64,000 bases of DNA from Tolypeutes matacus (lineage: Eukaryota > Chordata > Mammalia > Cingulata > Chlamyphoridae): contig JAKSZT010004976.1 of the NCBI GenBank assembly GCA_026826555.1, positions 7,296,900 through 7,360,899 on the forward strand, read 5' to 3'. Below the pieces are notes generated by a model, which saw only the letters and a list, made by a program, of their open reading frames with translations, was not told the DNA's origin and ran no database searches. The position numbers and the translations under genes are program-made. This document shows, piece after piece, positions 23,451-34,236 of this stretch. How positions within the stretch are numbered: the first letter of the stretch is position 1; each line of letters begins with the position of its first letter.

Positions 23451-24084
23451 TGTATTAGTCAGCCAAAGGGGTGCTGATGCAAAGCACTAGAAATCTGTTA
23501 GCTTTTATAAAGGGTATTTATTTGGGGTAGAAGCTTACAGTTACAAGGCCCTAAAGAGTCCAACTCAAGGTTATTTTCCTCACCCAAAGTCAGTTGCCAC
23601 ATGTTAAAGCTAGATGGTGGGTGATGTCTATGAGAGTTCAGTCTTCCTCCTTCTTCTTAATGCTCCGTGGTCCCAGCTTCTTCCAATCTCAGCTGTAGGC
23701 TGGAGGGCTTGTTTCTTCTCAGGCTCAGCTGTGCTGGTCTTTCCACAAGGTCAGCTGTAGACTATCAGGCAAATGGCTCATCTCTCTTTCCGGGCCGCAG
23801 GGTCCCCTTCTGTGCCCATAGAACTCTCTCTCTTTCTCTTGTATCTGCTTCTGTGTCTCCTCAAGTGAGTGTCCGTTTATATAGCCCACCAAGGGAGCGG
23901 GGATTCAACCCTGCACACCCTAATCATGTGGTCGAATCAAAGGCCTAATCTTGATTTAATCAAGTAAATGTAAAGCCTTTGAATTTAAATCAATCAAAGG
24001 GTATCATGCCCAGAGGAACAGACCAGTTTACAAACATCATCAATATCTCTTTTTGGAATCCATAAATAATATCAAACTGCCACA
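23451..24084 (-). mobile_element. Solo LTR (family A, also at 50413 and 58684)
   Basis: 634 bp with TG...CA ends in LTR orientation (minus strand). Its start 'tgtggcagtttgatattatt' and the 'gtttgtaaactggtctgttc' block match the LTR at 50413-51052. Near its 3' end it carries AATAAA (plus-strand 23517-23522) and then 'gctttgcatcagcacccctt' and 'tggctgactaatacaga', as in the other copies. Flanks 'tcctc' (left) and 'tcccc' (right) are compatible with a decayed 5-base target duplication. No internal retroviral sequence remains, so it is a recombination product. Confidence 0.75.
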
Positions 24085-25495
24085 TCCCCCTCCCTTGGTG
24101 ATTGGTTCAGATAACCCAGGAGAAGTAAGTGGGCCATTCCAGTTGGTGAAATGGGAGGGGCGGTTTGCAGTGGCTTCCAGGCATGAAGTCCACTACACTC
24201 TTAACAGAGAGCTGCTGATGTCAGACTTTTCTCTCCACCTATGTGAAAAGGTGATGTCTGGAACTGATGCAGCCATTTTGCCACCAGAGGGGAAGCTGGC
24301 CTTAGGATGAAGCTAACATAATGAAAAGAGGGAAAGCAGAGAACACCACTGGGTCTTTGCGGACATCACTAGTCCCATGATCAAACCAACCTCGACACCC
24401 ACCCTGCCTCCAGCGGCATTTACTGATAAACTCTCCAAATGCGTTAAGCATTTTGAAATGTTTTCTATTTTGGCAGCATGACATATTCTGATTTATGTGG
24501 CTGATTAAGCCTTTGTTAGCAACTCTTGCTATGAGAAACATCAGATCTTGGTTCAAAGTATTGTTCTGCAGCTCTCTAACTATGAAACTTTACTGCTGCA
24601 TGGACTGCTTCCTTCTTCCTAAACTGGTCCTACACACAGATGAACTGTTCCATATATTAGCTTAGCTAGACACAAAGATATTGAATTTAGAGCAGTGAAA
24701 GCTCATCACAAAGCCCCACTGTGCCAGGGATCTAATATCCTGCAGGTCAAATGACATTCGCTCAGTTGAGTAAGTGACAGCACCTGCCACGTTCCCTTCT
24801 TATTCCTTGCACCCCTCATGGCAGCCCGAGGGCTAACTCTAGGGTGCCTCAGCTCAAAACAGCACAAGAGAAGGGGAGTGGGAAAGGAGGCAGCGTCTCC
24901 AGAATAAACCCCGTCTCTCATGGAGGACTCCTTATCTCAGCAAACTTCAACGAAGGCCACGGACAACGCCATGAATAGTGGCATCCATCTCCCGAGCAGC
25001 CCAAAGCCTCTGCTGAGTCCCCTGAGGGGCTGCGGGCTCCCATAGGTCTGCAGAACCGGTTCCCTTGCCATCTCCTGCTTCCAGGCCAAGCTGATTTGGT
25101 TTCCAATTAGACACACATTGAATCTGTAACTCGAGTTGATGGCATCCTCTCCAATGATAGCCGTGAACTGTCAACCATGCCAGATCATAAAAAAGAAGTC
25201 AGAGGGAGCTGACCAGACTCAGGAAAGCAGAGCTCCGGCAACCATGTCCTATATAGTGCCAAGAAGTGCTAACAGCAGTGGTGATATATATAGGCCTTCT
25301 CCAAAGGCTCGCAGAGAAAGGCAGCTGTCCTGTCATGTCAATCTTTTGGGGAAAGCAATAAACCAGAAAATTCTACTTTACAGAAGCAAATGCCACAGTG
25401 CTTCTCATGAATTCCTACAGAGGATGCATAGGATGTGAACTGAGAAAATTTTTCTCTCTGGTTTTTTTTTTTGCTTCGGTTCAGGAAGACTTATC
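24085..25495. other. Non-genic stretch, nothing recognised
   Basis: Unique-looking DNA, GC-richer around 24.8-25.1 kb. No supported exon or repeat seen. Confidence 0.4.
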
Positions 25496-26677
25496 TTTTT
25501 TTTTTTTTTTAAATATATGTCTTTATTTATTTATTTTTTTATTATGGGTAAAAATCAAAATTCTCACAATACATACAAACATTTGTAAAATGATATATAA
25601 ATATATATGCATATATGTGTATTTGCTTACAAAAATGCTATTTATATATATATATATATATATACATATATTTTAAGAGGTGCTCAGATTACCCAAAATA
25701 CTACACGGAACCCACTGGGATTCCCACGCCGCCCACCTCCCACAACTCCCACCACATCCCACACAAACATTTCCCACAGTGTGGCCCACCAACCCCAACG
25801 AACTTACACATCCTGGAGCCTTGCCACCAACCATAGACCACAGTTCACACTGTAGACCACACTCTCTCCCACTCAGTTCTGAGTGGTGTGTGCTGATTTA
25901 AAATGGCCTACATCCATTGCCACAACAGTACCCAGGACAACCTCCAACTCCCAAAGAAGCCCCTGTATTTCAACTGCTCATCCGCTCCCTACCCAAAAAC
26001 TGTCAAGTGGCCACTGGCTCCACCTCATTGTTACAATTTCTTGCATTGCAAGAATCACCATATGTGAGCAAGAGAATACCATCAAGCCCTCTCTAGTCCA
26101 TAGTTCTTCCCCCAATCCAGAGGCGACTGGGATGGTGATGTCCACTCCAACTCCAAGTGAGAGAGGGCTTATATCCCATGGATATGGTGGGTGGGATGAT
26201 CCTGCCTGCAGATGCAGGCCCTCTCCATTCCCTAGGATGGCCATTTCCCATCGTTGTCTCCTCACCAGGTGACTTGGATGAGTCCATTGAGCTGTAGGGT
26301 AGGAGTTGCAGCTCCACCTAGATTTCATGCACACCTGGCACATAGGTAGGCGGGAGGCTCCAGTCTCTGGAAGTATACCTAAGAAACTCCAGCATCACAT
26401 GTAGGTTTGAATAGAAGGGACTGGTGAACCATGTGCAGGGAGGACTTATTTGAGTCTAATTCTGTCACTCTCAGGCGCACAGATTCCAAAATAGAACCCA
26501 CTGATAAGGCATCAGTCTCTGGGGCTATCCCCCCTTATATAGGACCAGGGTGTCTCCGGAGCTCTCAGGAACCCCACTGAGTGGGGTCTCACAGCATTTG
26601 ATCCCAAGAATATATTTCTACTAATTTAACAAAAAAATCCTTAATGGAAAATTGGTTTTATTTTAGGAAACTACGGT
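25496..26677 (-). mobile_element. L1 3' end, antisense, running into the assembly gap
   Basis: Begins with a T-run (poly-A tail in reverse), then AT-rich sequence and (TA)n. It then reads as the reverse of the L1 3' ends at 19602 and 28640, but extends about 700 bases further into the 3' UTR, making it the longest copy of this family here. It is cut by the N-run, so its 5' limit is unknown. Confidence 0.7.
25643..25664 (+). repeat. (TA)n microsatellite inside the antisense L1 3' end
   Basis: About eleven uninterrupted TA units. Occupies the same place in the element as the tract at 19951-19980. Confidence 0.92.
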
Positions 26678-27077
26678 NNNNNNNNNNNNNNNNNNNNNNN
26701 NNNNNNNNNNNNNNNNNNNNNNNNNNNNNNNNNNNNNNNNNNNNNNNNNNNNNNNNNNNNNNNNNNNNNNNNNNNNNNNNNNNNNNNNNNNNNNNNNNNN
26801 NNNNNNNNNNNNNNNNNNNNNNNNNNNNNNNNNNNNNNNNNNNNNNNNNNNNNNNNNNNNNNNNNNNNNNNNNNNNNNNNNNNNNNNNNNNNNNNNNNNN
26901 NNNNNNNNNNNNNNNNNNNNNNNNNNNNNNNNNNNNNNNNNNNNNNNNNNNNNNNNNNNNNNNNNNNNNNNNNNNNNNNNNNNNNNNNNNNNNNNNNNNN
27001 NNNNNNNNNNNNNNNNNNNNNNNNNNNNNNNNNNNNNNNNNNNNNNNNNNNNNNNNNNNNNNNNNNNNNNNNNNNNN
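26678..27077. other. Assembly gap (400 N)
   Basis: Exactly 400 undetermined bases, so probably a sized scaffold gap. It falls in L1 sequence, a usual cause. Any reading frame drawn across it is meaningless. Confidence 1.
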
Positions 27078-27309
27078 GAGTGCCGGAGACTCCCAGATAC
27101 CAAACCACCCCCGCTTCCCCACCCCATATTAACTCCCCCTCCTTTTTTTTTTTTGGTTGTTAGCATTGTTATAACTGTTATGCAGATAGCAAAATATAGC
27201 AACTAAACATTGTCAGTGATTTACAATACCAACAGCTCTTGTGGCTACTATTATTTCTATGTATGATACCTATATAACTCCAGCAATAAAATGAATCTAC
27301 AACTCTGAG

Positions 27310-27530
27310 CATTCTGTGCTGGGCACTGTACGAAGGTCTCTGTAGTGATGTAAAATGCGCCCACCCTGCATAGGCCTACCTCATGCTTCGTCATGGGTCC
27401 CTTCGATGCATCTCATTCATTGCACTTAATCCTTGCCAAGGTCTTTGAAATGGGTGTTATCTTCATTCCCTCAAGGAAAACTGATGGCTCAAAATCCAGT
27501 TCAGAGACGTACCCAAGGTCACAAGATAAA
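27310..27530 (-). repeat. MIR SINE
   Basis: Reverse MIR order: 'ttctgtgctgggcactgtac', 'atgggtgttatcttcattcc', 'cgtacccaaggtcacaagat'. Diverged. Confidence 0.7.
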
Positions 27531-27621
27531 TATTGAGTCTTGCTTTGTACTAGGCCACAGACAGCACTTATCCCAACCTCAGCCTTCTGGCTTTCCTGGC
27601 AGAAAAGAGGTGATTCTCTCT

Positions 27622-27636
27622 GGGACACAGGCTTTT
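27622..27636 (+). repeat. Left target-site duplication of the L1 at 27637
   Basis: 'gggacacaggctttt' here against 'gggacacacgctttt' at 28424-28438: 14 of 15 bases match. Confidence 0.85.
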
Positions 27637-28423
27637 TTTTTTTTTTAAACAAATCAATTTTATTGATACATATTAATAAAGCATAAATCCATCCAAAGTG
27701 TACAATCAGTGGTATGTGGTATAATCACATAGTTGTGCATTCATCGCTTCAATCATTATCAGAGCATTTTCATTATTCCAATAATAATAATAAACAAACA
27801 CAAAAAGCTCATCACCTCTCAATCTCTCTATTCTTCCCCTACCGTACATAAGTGCTATTCTGTTTCCCTCTCTCTATCTTATTTGTGTTTATATTTTGTA
27901 AAAACAGTCTTACATATGCATTATTACCCATATTCATATTTCACATGAGGTTTTACTATGCTATACAGTCCCATGTTTCATTTGTTAGCTTTCTTTCTCG
28001 TAATATACATGTCCTCAGACTTTCCCTTTCAACCACTGTCATATCCACATAACAGCTCTGCTAGTCGCAAATACATGATTTACATTTCCAAAGATTTACA
28101 AACAACTTTTTACCAATTCTACACAGATTAACCCTCAGCTTCCCATTCTCTAACCTCATTTATTTTCTGGTGACCCATATTCTAATTATTAACTCCATGA
28201 GTTTATACAATACCTTTAGTTCATAATAGCTCAATCATACAGTACTTGGCCTTTTGTGTCTGGCTTGCTTCACTCAACATAATGTCCTCCAGGTTCGCCC
28301 ATGTTGTCATAAGCTTCACAACTTCTCACAGCTGCATAATATTCCATCGTGTGAATATACCAGTTTGTTTCGCCATTCATCGGTTGATGGACACCTGGGT
28401 TTTTTTTCCATCTTTTGGAAATG
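27637..28423 (-). mobile_element. 5'-truncated L1 (3' end of ORF2 plus 3' UTR)
   Basis: T-run at the left (poly-A in reverse), then AT-rich 3' UTR. From about 28230 it reads, on the minus strand, as the C-terminal part of the L1 reverse transcriptase frame, including 'TMEYYAAVRSCEAYDNM' and 'GGHYVE' in the translated antisense. A 15-base target duplication flanks it with one mismatch. Stops and truncation make it inactive. Confidence 0.85.
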
Positions 28424-28639
28424 GGGACACACGCTTTTGAGCAGCAGAGCCACTCTGACACCCTACCCTTCGGACTCCAACACCAGGGATCTTTCCTTCA
28501 TCTTTTACTGCCTTGAAGTCAGGACACCTGGACTCTTACCTCAGTCTCACTCACACTCTTATCTTGCACAATATCCTGCTCAATGAGACATGAGAGAGAA
28601 GAGGCTGGTCTTTTAAAAGGAAAATATCAAAAGGAGGTG

Positions 28640-28975
28640 ATACTGTGGCAAAAAAATAAAAGTTAGGGCATTTTTTGGGACTTGGGAATTATCCTGAGTG
28701 ACATTACAACGACAGATATAGGCCATTTTACATCAGCATATAACATGCAGAACTGTGTGGGAAAGAGTGTGGTCTACAATGTGAACTATGGTCTGTGCTT
28801 AGTGGCAAAGCCCCAGGATGTGTATATCCATTGCAGGTGATGTGCCACACTAATGAAAGATGTTTATGTGGGAGGTTATGGGAGGTGTCGGAGGTGGGGA
28901 ACATGGGAATCCCTGTAATTTTTGTGTAACACTTATGTAATCTAAGCATCTTTTTTAAAAAAATGCATCTTAGAT
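28640..28975 (+). mobile_element. 5'-truncated L1 3' end
   Basis: Close match to 19602-20064 from 'gggacttgggaattatcctg' through 'ccattttacatcagcatata' and 'gaactgtgtgggaaagagtg' to 'gggaatccctgtaatttttg'. It ends at the A-run, lacking the (TA)n and the distal AT-rich part, so this copy used an earlier 3' end. Confidence 0.75.
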
Positions 28976-28984
28976 GAAGAAACT

Positions 28985-29150
28985 AAAAAATAAATATATA
29001 AATAAATGTTGCAAATACAGCAAAATCTTAATGGTAGACTCTAGGTGCTGGGTACCTGGGTGTTCATTAGTCAATTCTTGCAATGGCTCTGCATGTTTGA
29101 ACATCTGTCATATAAAATTTTCAGGGGAAAATAATGTTGCAGAAGTTCCC
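28985..29150 (+). mobile_element. L1M-type 3' end fragment
   Basis: 'gcaaatacagcaaaatctta', 'gtagactctaggtgctgggt', 'acctgggtgttcattagtca' and 'tgtttgaacatctgtcatat' follow the L1M 3' end. Confidence 0.65.
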
Positions 29151-29666
29151 ATTGGTATATTCATATTAATCACCTCCCCCTTGTAGCATCTGAGAGTGAT
29201 ATACAGAAAGATCATTGCAAATCAAGGGCCATGGTCAAGTTCGATGTGTATCGACATGAGCATTACTGGGTGTGTGGTAGCCGTGTGGTCACATCCTTCA
29301 GCTGTTCACAAAACTGCAAAACATGGTGGCACACTGCCTCTCGCAATGCTTCGCTTCCAGGTGGCACCAAGCTGGATCTCAAAAGCCTCTGGGTCCCAAG
29401 TATCACCACCCAGAGTGGTGACGTGCCAATCCAGTGGCCAAGGGCCTCAGAGGCATCTGTCGTTGAGAAGGGACCTCCTGGTTGTGTCAGGGCAGCGGAA
29501 GCAGCCTACTTCAAAACGGACACCTTGTGAATGATGGCGCCTTCACTTCCAAGATGGAGGCGGAGCCCTGCCAGGGTCAGCCGGCCCTCCATGTCTCTTC
29601 AGCTGCATACTTGTTCCATTTCCTCTGCCAGAACCACAGTCTTCCTTCTCATGACTGTGGTCTGGA
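29151..29666. other. Non-genic stretch, nothing recognised
   Basis: Contains a 99-codon plus-strand frame (29231-29530) with no splice signals or family resemblance. I treat it as accidental. Confidence 0.35.
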
Positions 29667-30080
29667 AGGTATGAAGTTTGATTTTATGTGTCAACTTGCT
29701 AGGCTATCACATCCATTTGTTTGGTCAAACACTGGCCTAGATGTTGGCGTGAAGGTATTACATAGATGGGATTAATATCTACAATCCGCAGACTTTAAGT
29801 AAAGGAGACTGCCCTCCACGAAGTGGGTGGGGCCCGTGCAATCAGCTGAAGGCTTTAGGAACAAAGAACTGAGGTTTTCAGAAAAGAAATTCTGTATCAA
29901 CACTACACCATCTACTTCTGAGTTTCCAGCCTTCTGGCTCCCCTACAGAGTTCAGGCTCAAAGCTGCAACATCAAACTCTTACCAGAATTTCCAGCCAGC
30001 TGGTCTCCCCTACAGATTTCAGACTTGCCAGCTCCCACAATCATGTGAGCCAATTCTTTAAAATCAATCTCTTAATATAT
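29667..30080 (+). mobile_element. ERVL-type LTR (MLT2-like), left part
   Basis: 'ttttatgtgtcaacttgcta', 'ttggtcaaacactggcctag', 'agtgggtggggcccgtgcaa', 'aatcatgtgagccaattctt'. The LTR is interrupted at 'tatat' by the MaLR provirus and resumes at 33249 with 'tatcctgttgattctgtttt' and 'tctagagaatgctccctaac'. This is old endogenous retroviral sequence with no coding capacity. Confidence 0.65.
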
Positions 30081-30463
30081 TGTAGTGGCTTAGAGTTACA
30101 TACCCCAGAAAAACATGTTCTTAACTTTAATCCATTCCTGTGGGTGTGAAACCATTGTCAGTAGGACCTTCTGATGAGGTTACCTCAGCAAAGTGTGGTC
30201 CAACTCAATCAGGATGGGTCTTAATCCTATCAGTGGAGGCGTTATAGAGAAGGTCACAGAGAGAGAAGCCATGGGGAGCAGCCAGAAGAGAAAGATGATG
30301 CCACCATGTACACTGCCATATGACGGAGAAGCCAAGGAATGCCAAAGATTGCCGGCCAGGCAGAGGATACCCACCCCAGGAGGAAGCAAGCCTTCTAGCC
30401 TCTGAAACTGTAAGCCAAGAAATTCCTGTTAAGCCACCTCATTGTATGGTATTAAAACAGCTT
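30081..30463 (+). repeat. 5' LTR of the MaLR relic
   Basis: Starts 'tgtagtggcttagagttaca'. Includes 'taatccattcctgtgggtgt', 'gatgaggttacctcagcaaa', 'tcaggatgggtcttaatcct' and 'attgtatggtattaaaaca', each with a counterpart in the 3' LTR at 32821. Confidence 0.8.
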
Positions 30464-31208
30464 TTGGTACCAGAAAGTGGAGTGTCGCAATACAAATAGC
30501 TAAAAATGTGGAAAGGGCTTTGAATTGGGTAATATGAAGAGGATGGAAGAACTGTGAGGGCCTAAAGATGAGTGAAAGCTGTAAAGAAAGTTTTTAGCAT
30601 CTTAGAGAATACCTAATCCATCATGAACAGAATGATGAGAAATATGGACATGAAAGGTACTTCTGGTGAGGTCTTAGAAGGAATAATGTGTCACTGGAAA
30701 TTGGATGAAAAGTGATCCTTATTTTAAAGGGGCAGAGAACTTGGAGAAATTGAGTCCTGATGCTGGATGGAAGGCAGAATTTGAAAGCGATGAACTTGGA
30801 TATTTAACTGAGATTTCCAAGCTAAGTGTAGAAGGTGCAGCCTGGTTTCTCCTTGCAGCTTTCAGTGAAATGAGAAAGGAAATAGATTAACCAAAGATCG
30901 AACTATTAAGCACAAGGAAACTAGAAATTAATAATTTGGAAGATTCTGAGCCTATCCAGATTCTGTGCTCTGAGACTAGGGCCAGAAGCGGCTCTATCAG
31001 GGACCTCCCTGTGCTTCCAGGAAGTGAGTCCCCAGAAGTCAGGGCTCCATGTGAAGGTTAAATCAAACAACCCTTTGCTAAAGAAGGTGAGGCTGAACAT
31101 GGATCCATTCAGACATTGTCTGATGGTTTAGACCCACTTGAACTGCATGCAAAACCAACAAGGTTCTTATAAATTGTATATGAGCAGAACCACTGTCAGC
31201 CTGTATTG

Positions 31209-31222
31209 AAAGGAGCAGGGAA
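31209..31222 (+). repeat. Left target-site duplication of the sense L1 within the MaLR
   Basis: 'aaaggagcagggaa' here and identically at 31636-31649. Confidence 0.9.
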
Positions 31223-31635
31223 CAGACATCTGCACACCGATGTTCATAGCAACATTATTCACCATTGCCAAAAGATGGAAACAACCCAGGTGTCCATCAA
31301 CAGACAAATGGATAAACAAACTGTAGTCTATTCACACGATGGAATATTATGCAGCTGTAAGAAGAAATGAAGTTCTAAAGCATATGACAACATGGATGAA
31401 CCTGGAGGACATTATGTTGAGCAAAGCAAGCCAGGCACAAAAGGAAAAATACTCTATGAATGCATTACTATGAACTAAATATATTGTGTAACATATTATT
31501 TGATTAAAAAAAAATTTTATATGTATTCAGTACATTTAATTGAGAAATGTATATATTCATCTGTTTACTTTTAAATTTTTAATTGTTTATATTTTCAATT
31601 ATTAAATGTACAAAATAAAGTCAGAAAAAAAAAAA
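31223..31635 (+). mobile_element. 5'-truncated L1 (ORF2 tail, 3' UTR, poly-A)
   Basis: Begins in the ORF2 C-terminal region: 'tgttcatagcaacattattc', 'aaacaacccaggtgtccatc', 'gatggaatattatgcagctg', 'gaacctggaggacattatgt'. It continues through an AT-rich 3' UTR to a poly-A run at 31624-31635. A perfect 14-base target duplication flanks it. It sits inside the MaLR internal region and is therefore younger than that element. Confidence 0.9.
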
Positions 31636-32256
31636 AAAGGAGCAGGGAAGAGATTAATTGACGAAAGAATGACTTCAAGGGAGAACCATGGAAGCAAAGG
31701 TCTTGACCAAACATATCTCCTTGGGTCAAGAGAGTGGTTCTTCCCACATGTGTGGAAAGGACAGATCCACCCCTGGAGCAGGAAGGCCATCTACCCTGGC
31801 ATTTGGAGGGACTGGGCCTTGTGCCCCTTTGCTTAGGGAGAGTGTCACAACCCCACTACTTGGAGATGGTAGGGCCTATGCCCCAGCATTCATGGAGAGC
31901 CTGGCCACTATTCTGATGCTCGGAGAGGGTGGGGCCTGTGCCACAGTATTTGGGAAGAGCATGGCTTCTGGCTTCTGCGCAGGTGCTTAGAAGGGTTGAG
32001 GCTACCACTCCATCAGGTCTGGAGGACAAAACAATGATCCCTAGATGACTCTCAGACCTTGAAATCTAATGGTTTGCCCTGCTGGGTTTCTGATGGGTTT
32101 GGGACCCATGTCCCCTGGTTTCCTTCTAATTTCTCCCTTCTGGAATGTGTATGTTTAGCCTATGCCTATCCCACCATTGCACACTGGAAGCAGATGACTT
32201 TCTTCCTGGGTTTTATAGGTCCGCGGACAGGAATTTTGCCCCAGGATGGACCACAC

Positions 32257-32270
32257 TCATAACTGATTTT
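32257..32270 (+). repeat. Left target-site duplication of the antisense L1 within the MaLR
   Basis: 'tcataactgatttt' here against 'tcatacctgatttt' at 32686-32699, one mismatch. Confidence 0.85.
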
Positions 32271-32685
32271 TAAAATATATTTTTATTATAGAAGTTATGA
32301 ACTTACAAAATAATCAAGCACATGTGTAGAATTCTGATATAACAACCCTTCACCAACCACACCACACAATTGTGGGGCATTTGTTACAGATTATGAGATA
32401 ATATTAACAGACTATTACCACTAACTATGGTCCATGCGTACATTTGACATTTTTTTCACATACCCCCCCATTATTAACGCAGTACATCTTTGGCATTGTT
32501 GCAAGAATATTACAGTATTGCTGCTAACTATAGTCCATAGGTTATATTATTGGTATTTTTCCCATGCTTCTCCACATTCTCACCACCCTGCAATAGTATC
32601 GTACATCCATTCTAGTTCACAGAAGGACATTCTTGCATTTTTACTATTAACCACAATTCTTATCCACCTCTGGGTGCACTGTGTA
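32271..32685 (-). mobile_element. 5'-truncated L1 3' UTR, antisense
   Basis: Reads as an L1 3' UTR on the minus strand: 'caccacacaattgtggggca' and 'ctaactatagtccataggtt' are the reverse of segments seen at 18611-19020 and 54141-54659. It is bracketed by a 14-base target duplication. It lies between the MaLR internal region and the 3' LTR. Confidence 0.85.
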
Positions 32686-32820
32686 TCATACCTGATTTTG
32701 ATGAGACTTTGGACTTACCATTGTTCTAAAATGGCTCAGGGCTTTGAGAATGTTGTGATGGAATGAATGCATTTTGCATGTGAGAAGAACATGTCTTTTT
32801 GGGGTACAGAGGGCAGACTG

Positions 32821-33248
32821 TGTTGGCTTGAAGCTACATATCCCTGAAGAACATGTCCTTAATCTTAATCCATCCCTGTGGGTGTGAACCCATTGTACAT
32901 AGGTCCTTTTGATGAGGCTACTTCAGTTAAGCTGTGGCCAACTAAATCAGGATGGGTCTTAATCCTATTACTGAAGGCCTTCTGGGGAAGGCCACAGAGA
33001 GAGTAGCCATGGGGAGTAGCCAGAAGCCAGAAGTCAATGAACCTGGAAGAGATAGAACACTCCACTTTGTGCATGGCCATGAGATGGAAAAGCCAAGAAA
33101 CCCCAAGATTGGTGGCCAGCCAGAAGATACTGACCCCAGGAGGAAGTAAGCCTTATAGCCTCTGAAACCACGAGCCAAAAGATCCCTGTTGTTAAACTAA
33201 CCATACCATAGCATGGTATTTGTTTTAGCAACCAGGAAACTGAAACCG
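32821..33248 (+). repeat. 3' LTR of the MaLR relic
   Basis: Starts 'tgttggcttgaagctacata', parallel to 30081. Ends near 'agcaaccaggaaactgaaac'. The two LTRs differ at many positions, indicating an old insertion. Confidence 0.8.
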
Positions 33249-33253
33249 TATAT

Positions 33254-33304
33254 TTACATATATCCTGTTGATTCTGTTTTTCTAGAGAATGCTCCCTAAC
33301 ACAG
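33254..33304 (+). mobile_element. ERVL-type LTR (MLT2-like), right end
   Basis: 'tatcctgttgattctgtttt', 'tctagagaatgctccctaac', then 'aca' is the canonical end of this LTR. It is the continuation of 29667-30080. Confidence 0.65.
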
Positions 33305-34236
33305 AGGATTTCCTCTCAGCAGTAAAGCCATGTCAGTAAGCTGTCTTCTCCTGGGAGATCCATGAAATAACTCTGCTCAGAGCCAAATTATCTTCTAGCA
33401 GCTATAGTTTCCAACCCTTCTTGGTATATCACTAGTCCTGGAAAACTTACCTGACGCGGATTTAATTGTATAATGGAACCTATCCTTGCACTGATGTTAA
33501 AACAGAAATATTCTAATGAAACGGCTTGTTTCTTTGGCGAATTTTTGCTAGACCAGGATAGGGCTTCTACTTGATTTGTTTAGTGTCCCACAAACCCTCT
33601 GTTTTCTGAAGCAACTGACCTTTGTCTAGTTTTCTTTATCTTGTTCTGGATCTATTTCATTTCTACAGAATACAAACTCCCTGCCTGCTTATTTTTTGCT
33701 AGAGAGTTTTGCAAATCTTGTATTTATTAGAAAAGCTATAGGAAACGTTGAGTCTTATCATACCGTCCTCCTCATTATTGTTTTGATGACTATTTCTCTG
33801 TGAATCTAATTCTCATTTAAAACACTGTTCAGGCATTTGCATTTGCCTCATTTCTTGGGGGGAAAAAAATGCTAAAATAGGCTTTCTGGAAAAGCCCTCA
33901 GGTTCCCTGCCCTTCGCAGACTTTGAAACTGGCAGGAAGAGCTCAGGGAGCAAGAAGCAGAGAAAGAGAGAGGAGGCGGCAGGTGCTGGGGAGGGGGTGG
34001 AGGGGGTGGGGCCAGCCCTAGTGACTTGCAGCTAGGTCCACCCAAGATTATGAACACTCATACTAGTTGTTTAACTGAAAATGGGTAAAATGGGAGGGAA
34101 AATAGTTTAGGAATGTTTCAAAGAAGAACTCGCTAAGGACAAGTGCTGAAGGATGCAGAGATTGTCAGGGGCTTATTGGCCCAGAACCGAGAGATGCTAA
34201 AAGGTCAGGCTGAAGGAGAGAAGGGGAAAGACTTAC
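33305..34236. other. Intronic stretch downstream of the exon at 34237
   Basis: Unique-looking. A strong minus-strand donor 'cag|gtaagt' occurs at 33446/33447, preceded by a possible 40-base exon. Its length would break the reading frame between the two accepted exons, so I do not call it. A purine-rich/GC-rich run lies at 33935-34010. Confidence 0.35.

Larger units (their letters stand above)
30081..33248 (+). mobile_element. MaLR (ERVL-MaLR, MST/THE1-like) provirus relic, nested
   Basis: Two LTRs in the same orientation (30081-30463 and 32821-33248) flank an internal region. The element is bracketed by the 5-base repeat 'tatat' at 30076-30080 and 33249-33253. After subtracting two L1 insertions with their target duplications, it is about 2.3 kb, the usual length of MaLR elements. 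The internal region starts 'ttggtaccagaaagtggagt' (tRNA primer-binding-like start) and follows MST/THE1 internal order. MaLRs are non-autonomous relatives of ERVL. The only open stretch (30705-30890, 61 codons) is a decayed piece of the internal sequence. Nothing here is functional. Confidence 0.8.

Noticed and set aside
26644..27202. Open frames spanning the N-run
   Set aside because: Frames across undetermined bases are meaningless.
19706..28949. A recurring predicted peptide (…THPGALP…DHSSHCRPHS…) at 19706-19984, 25680-25901 and 28728-28949 that looks like a small gene family
   Set aside because: All three lie antisense to copies of the same L1 3' UTR. The similarity comes from the repeat, not from selection on a protein.
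30705..30890. 61-codon plus-strand frame with protein-like composition
   Set aside because: It is part of the decayed internal region of the MaLR relic.
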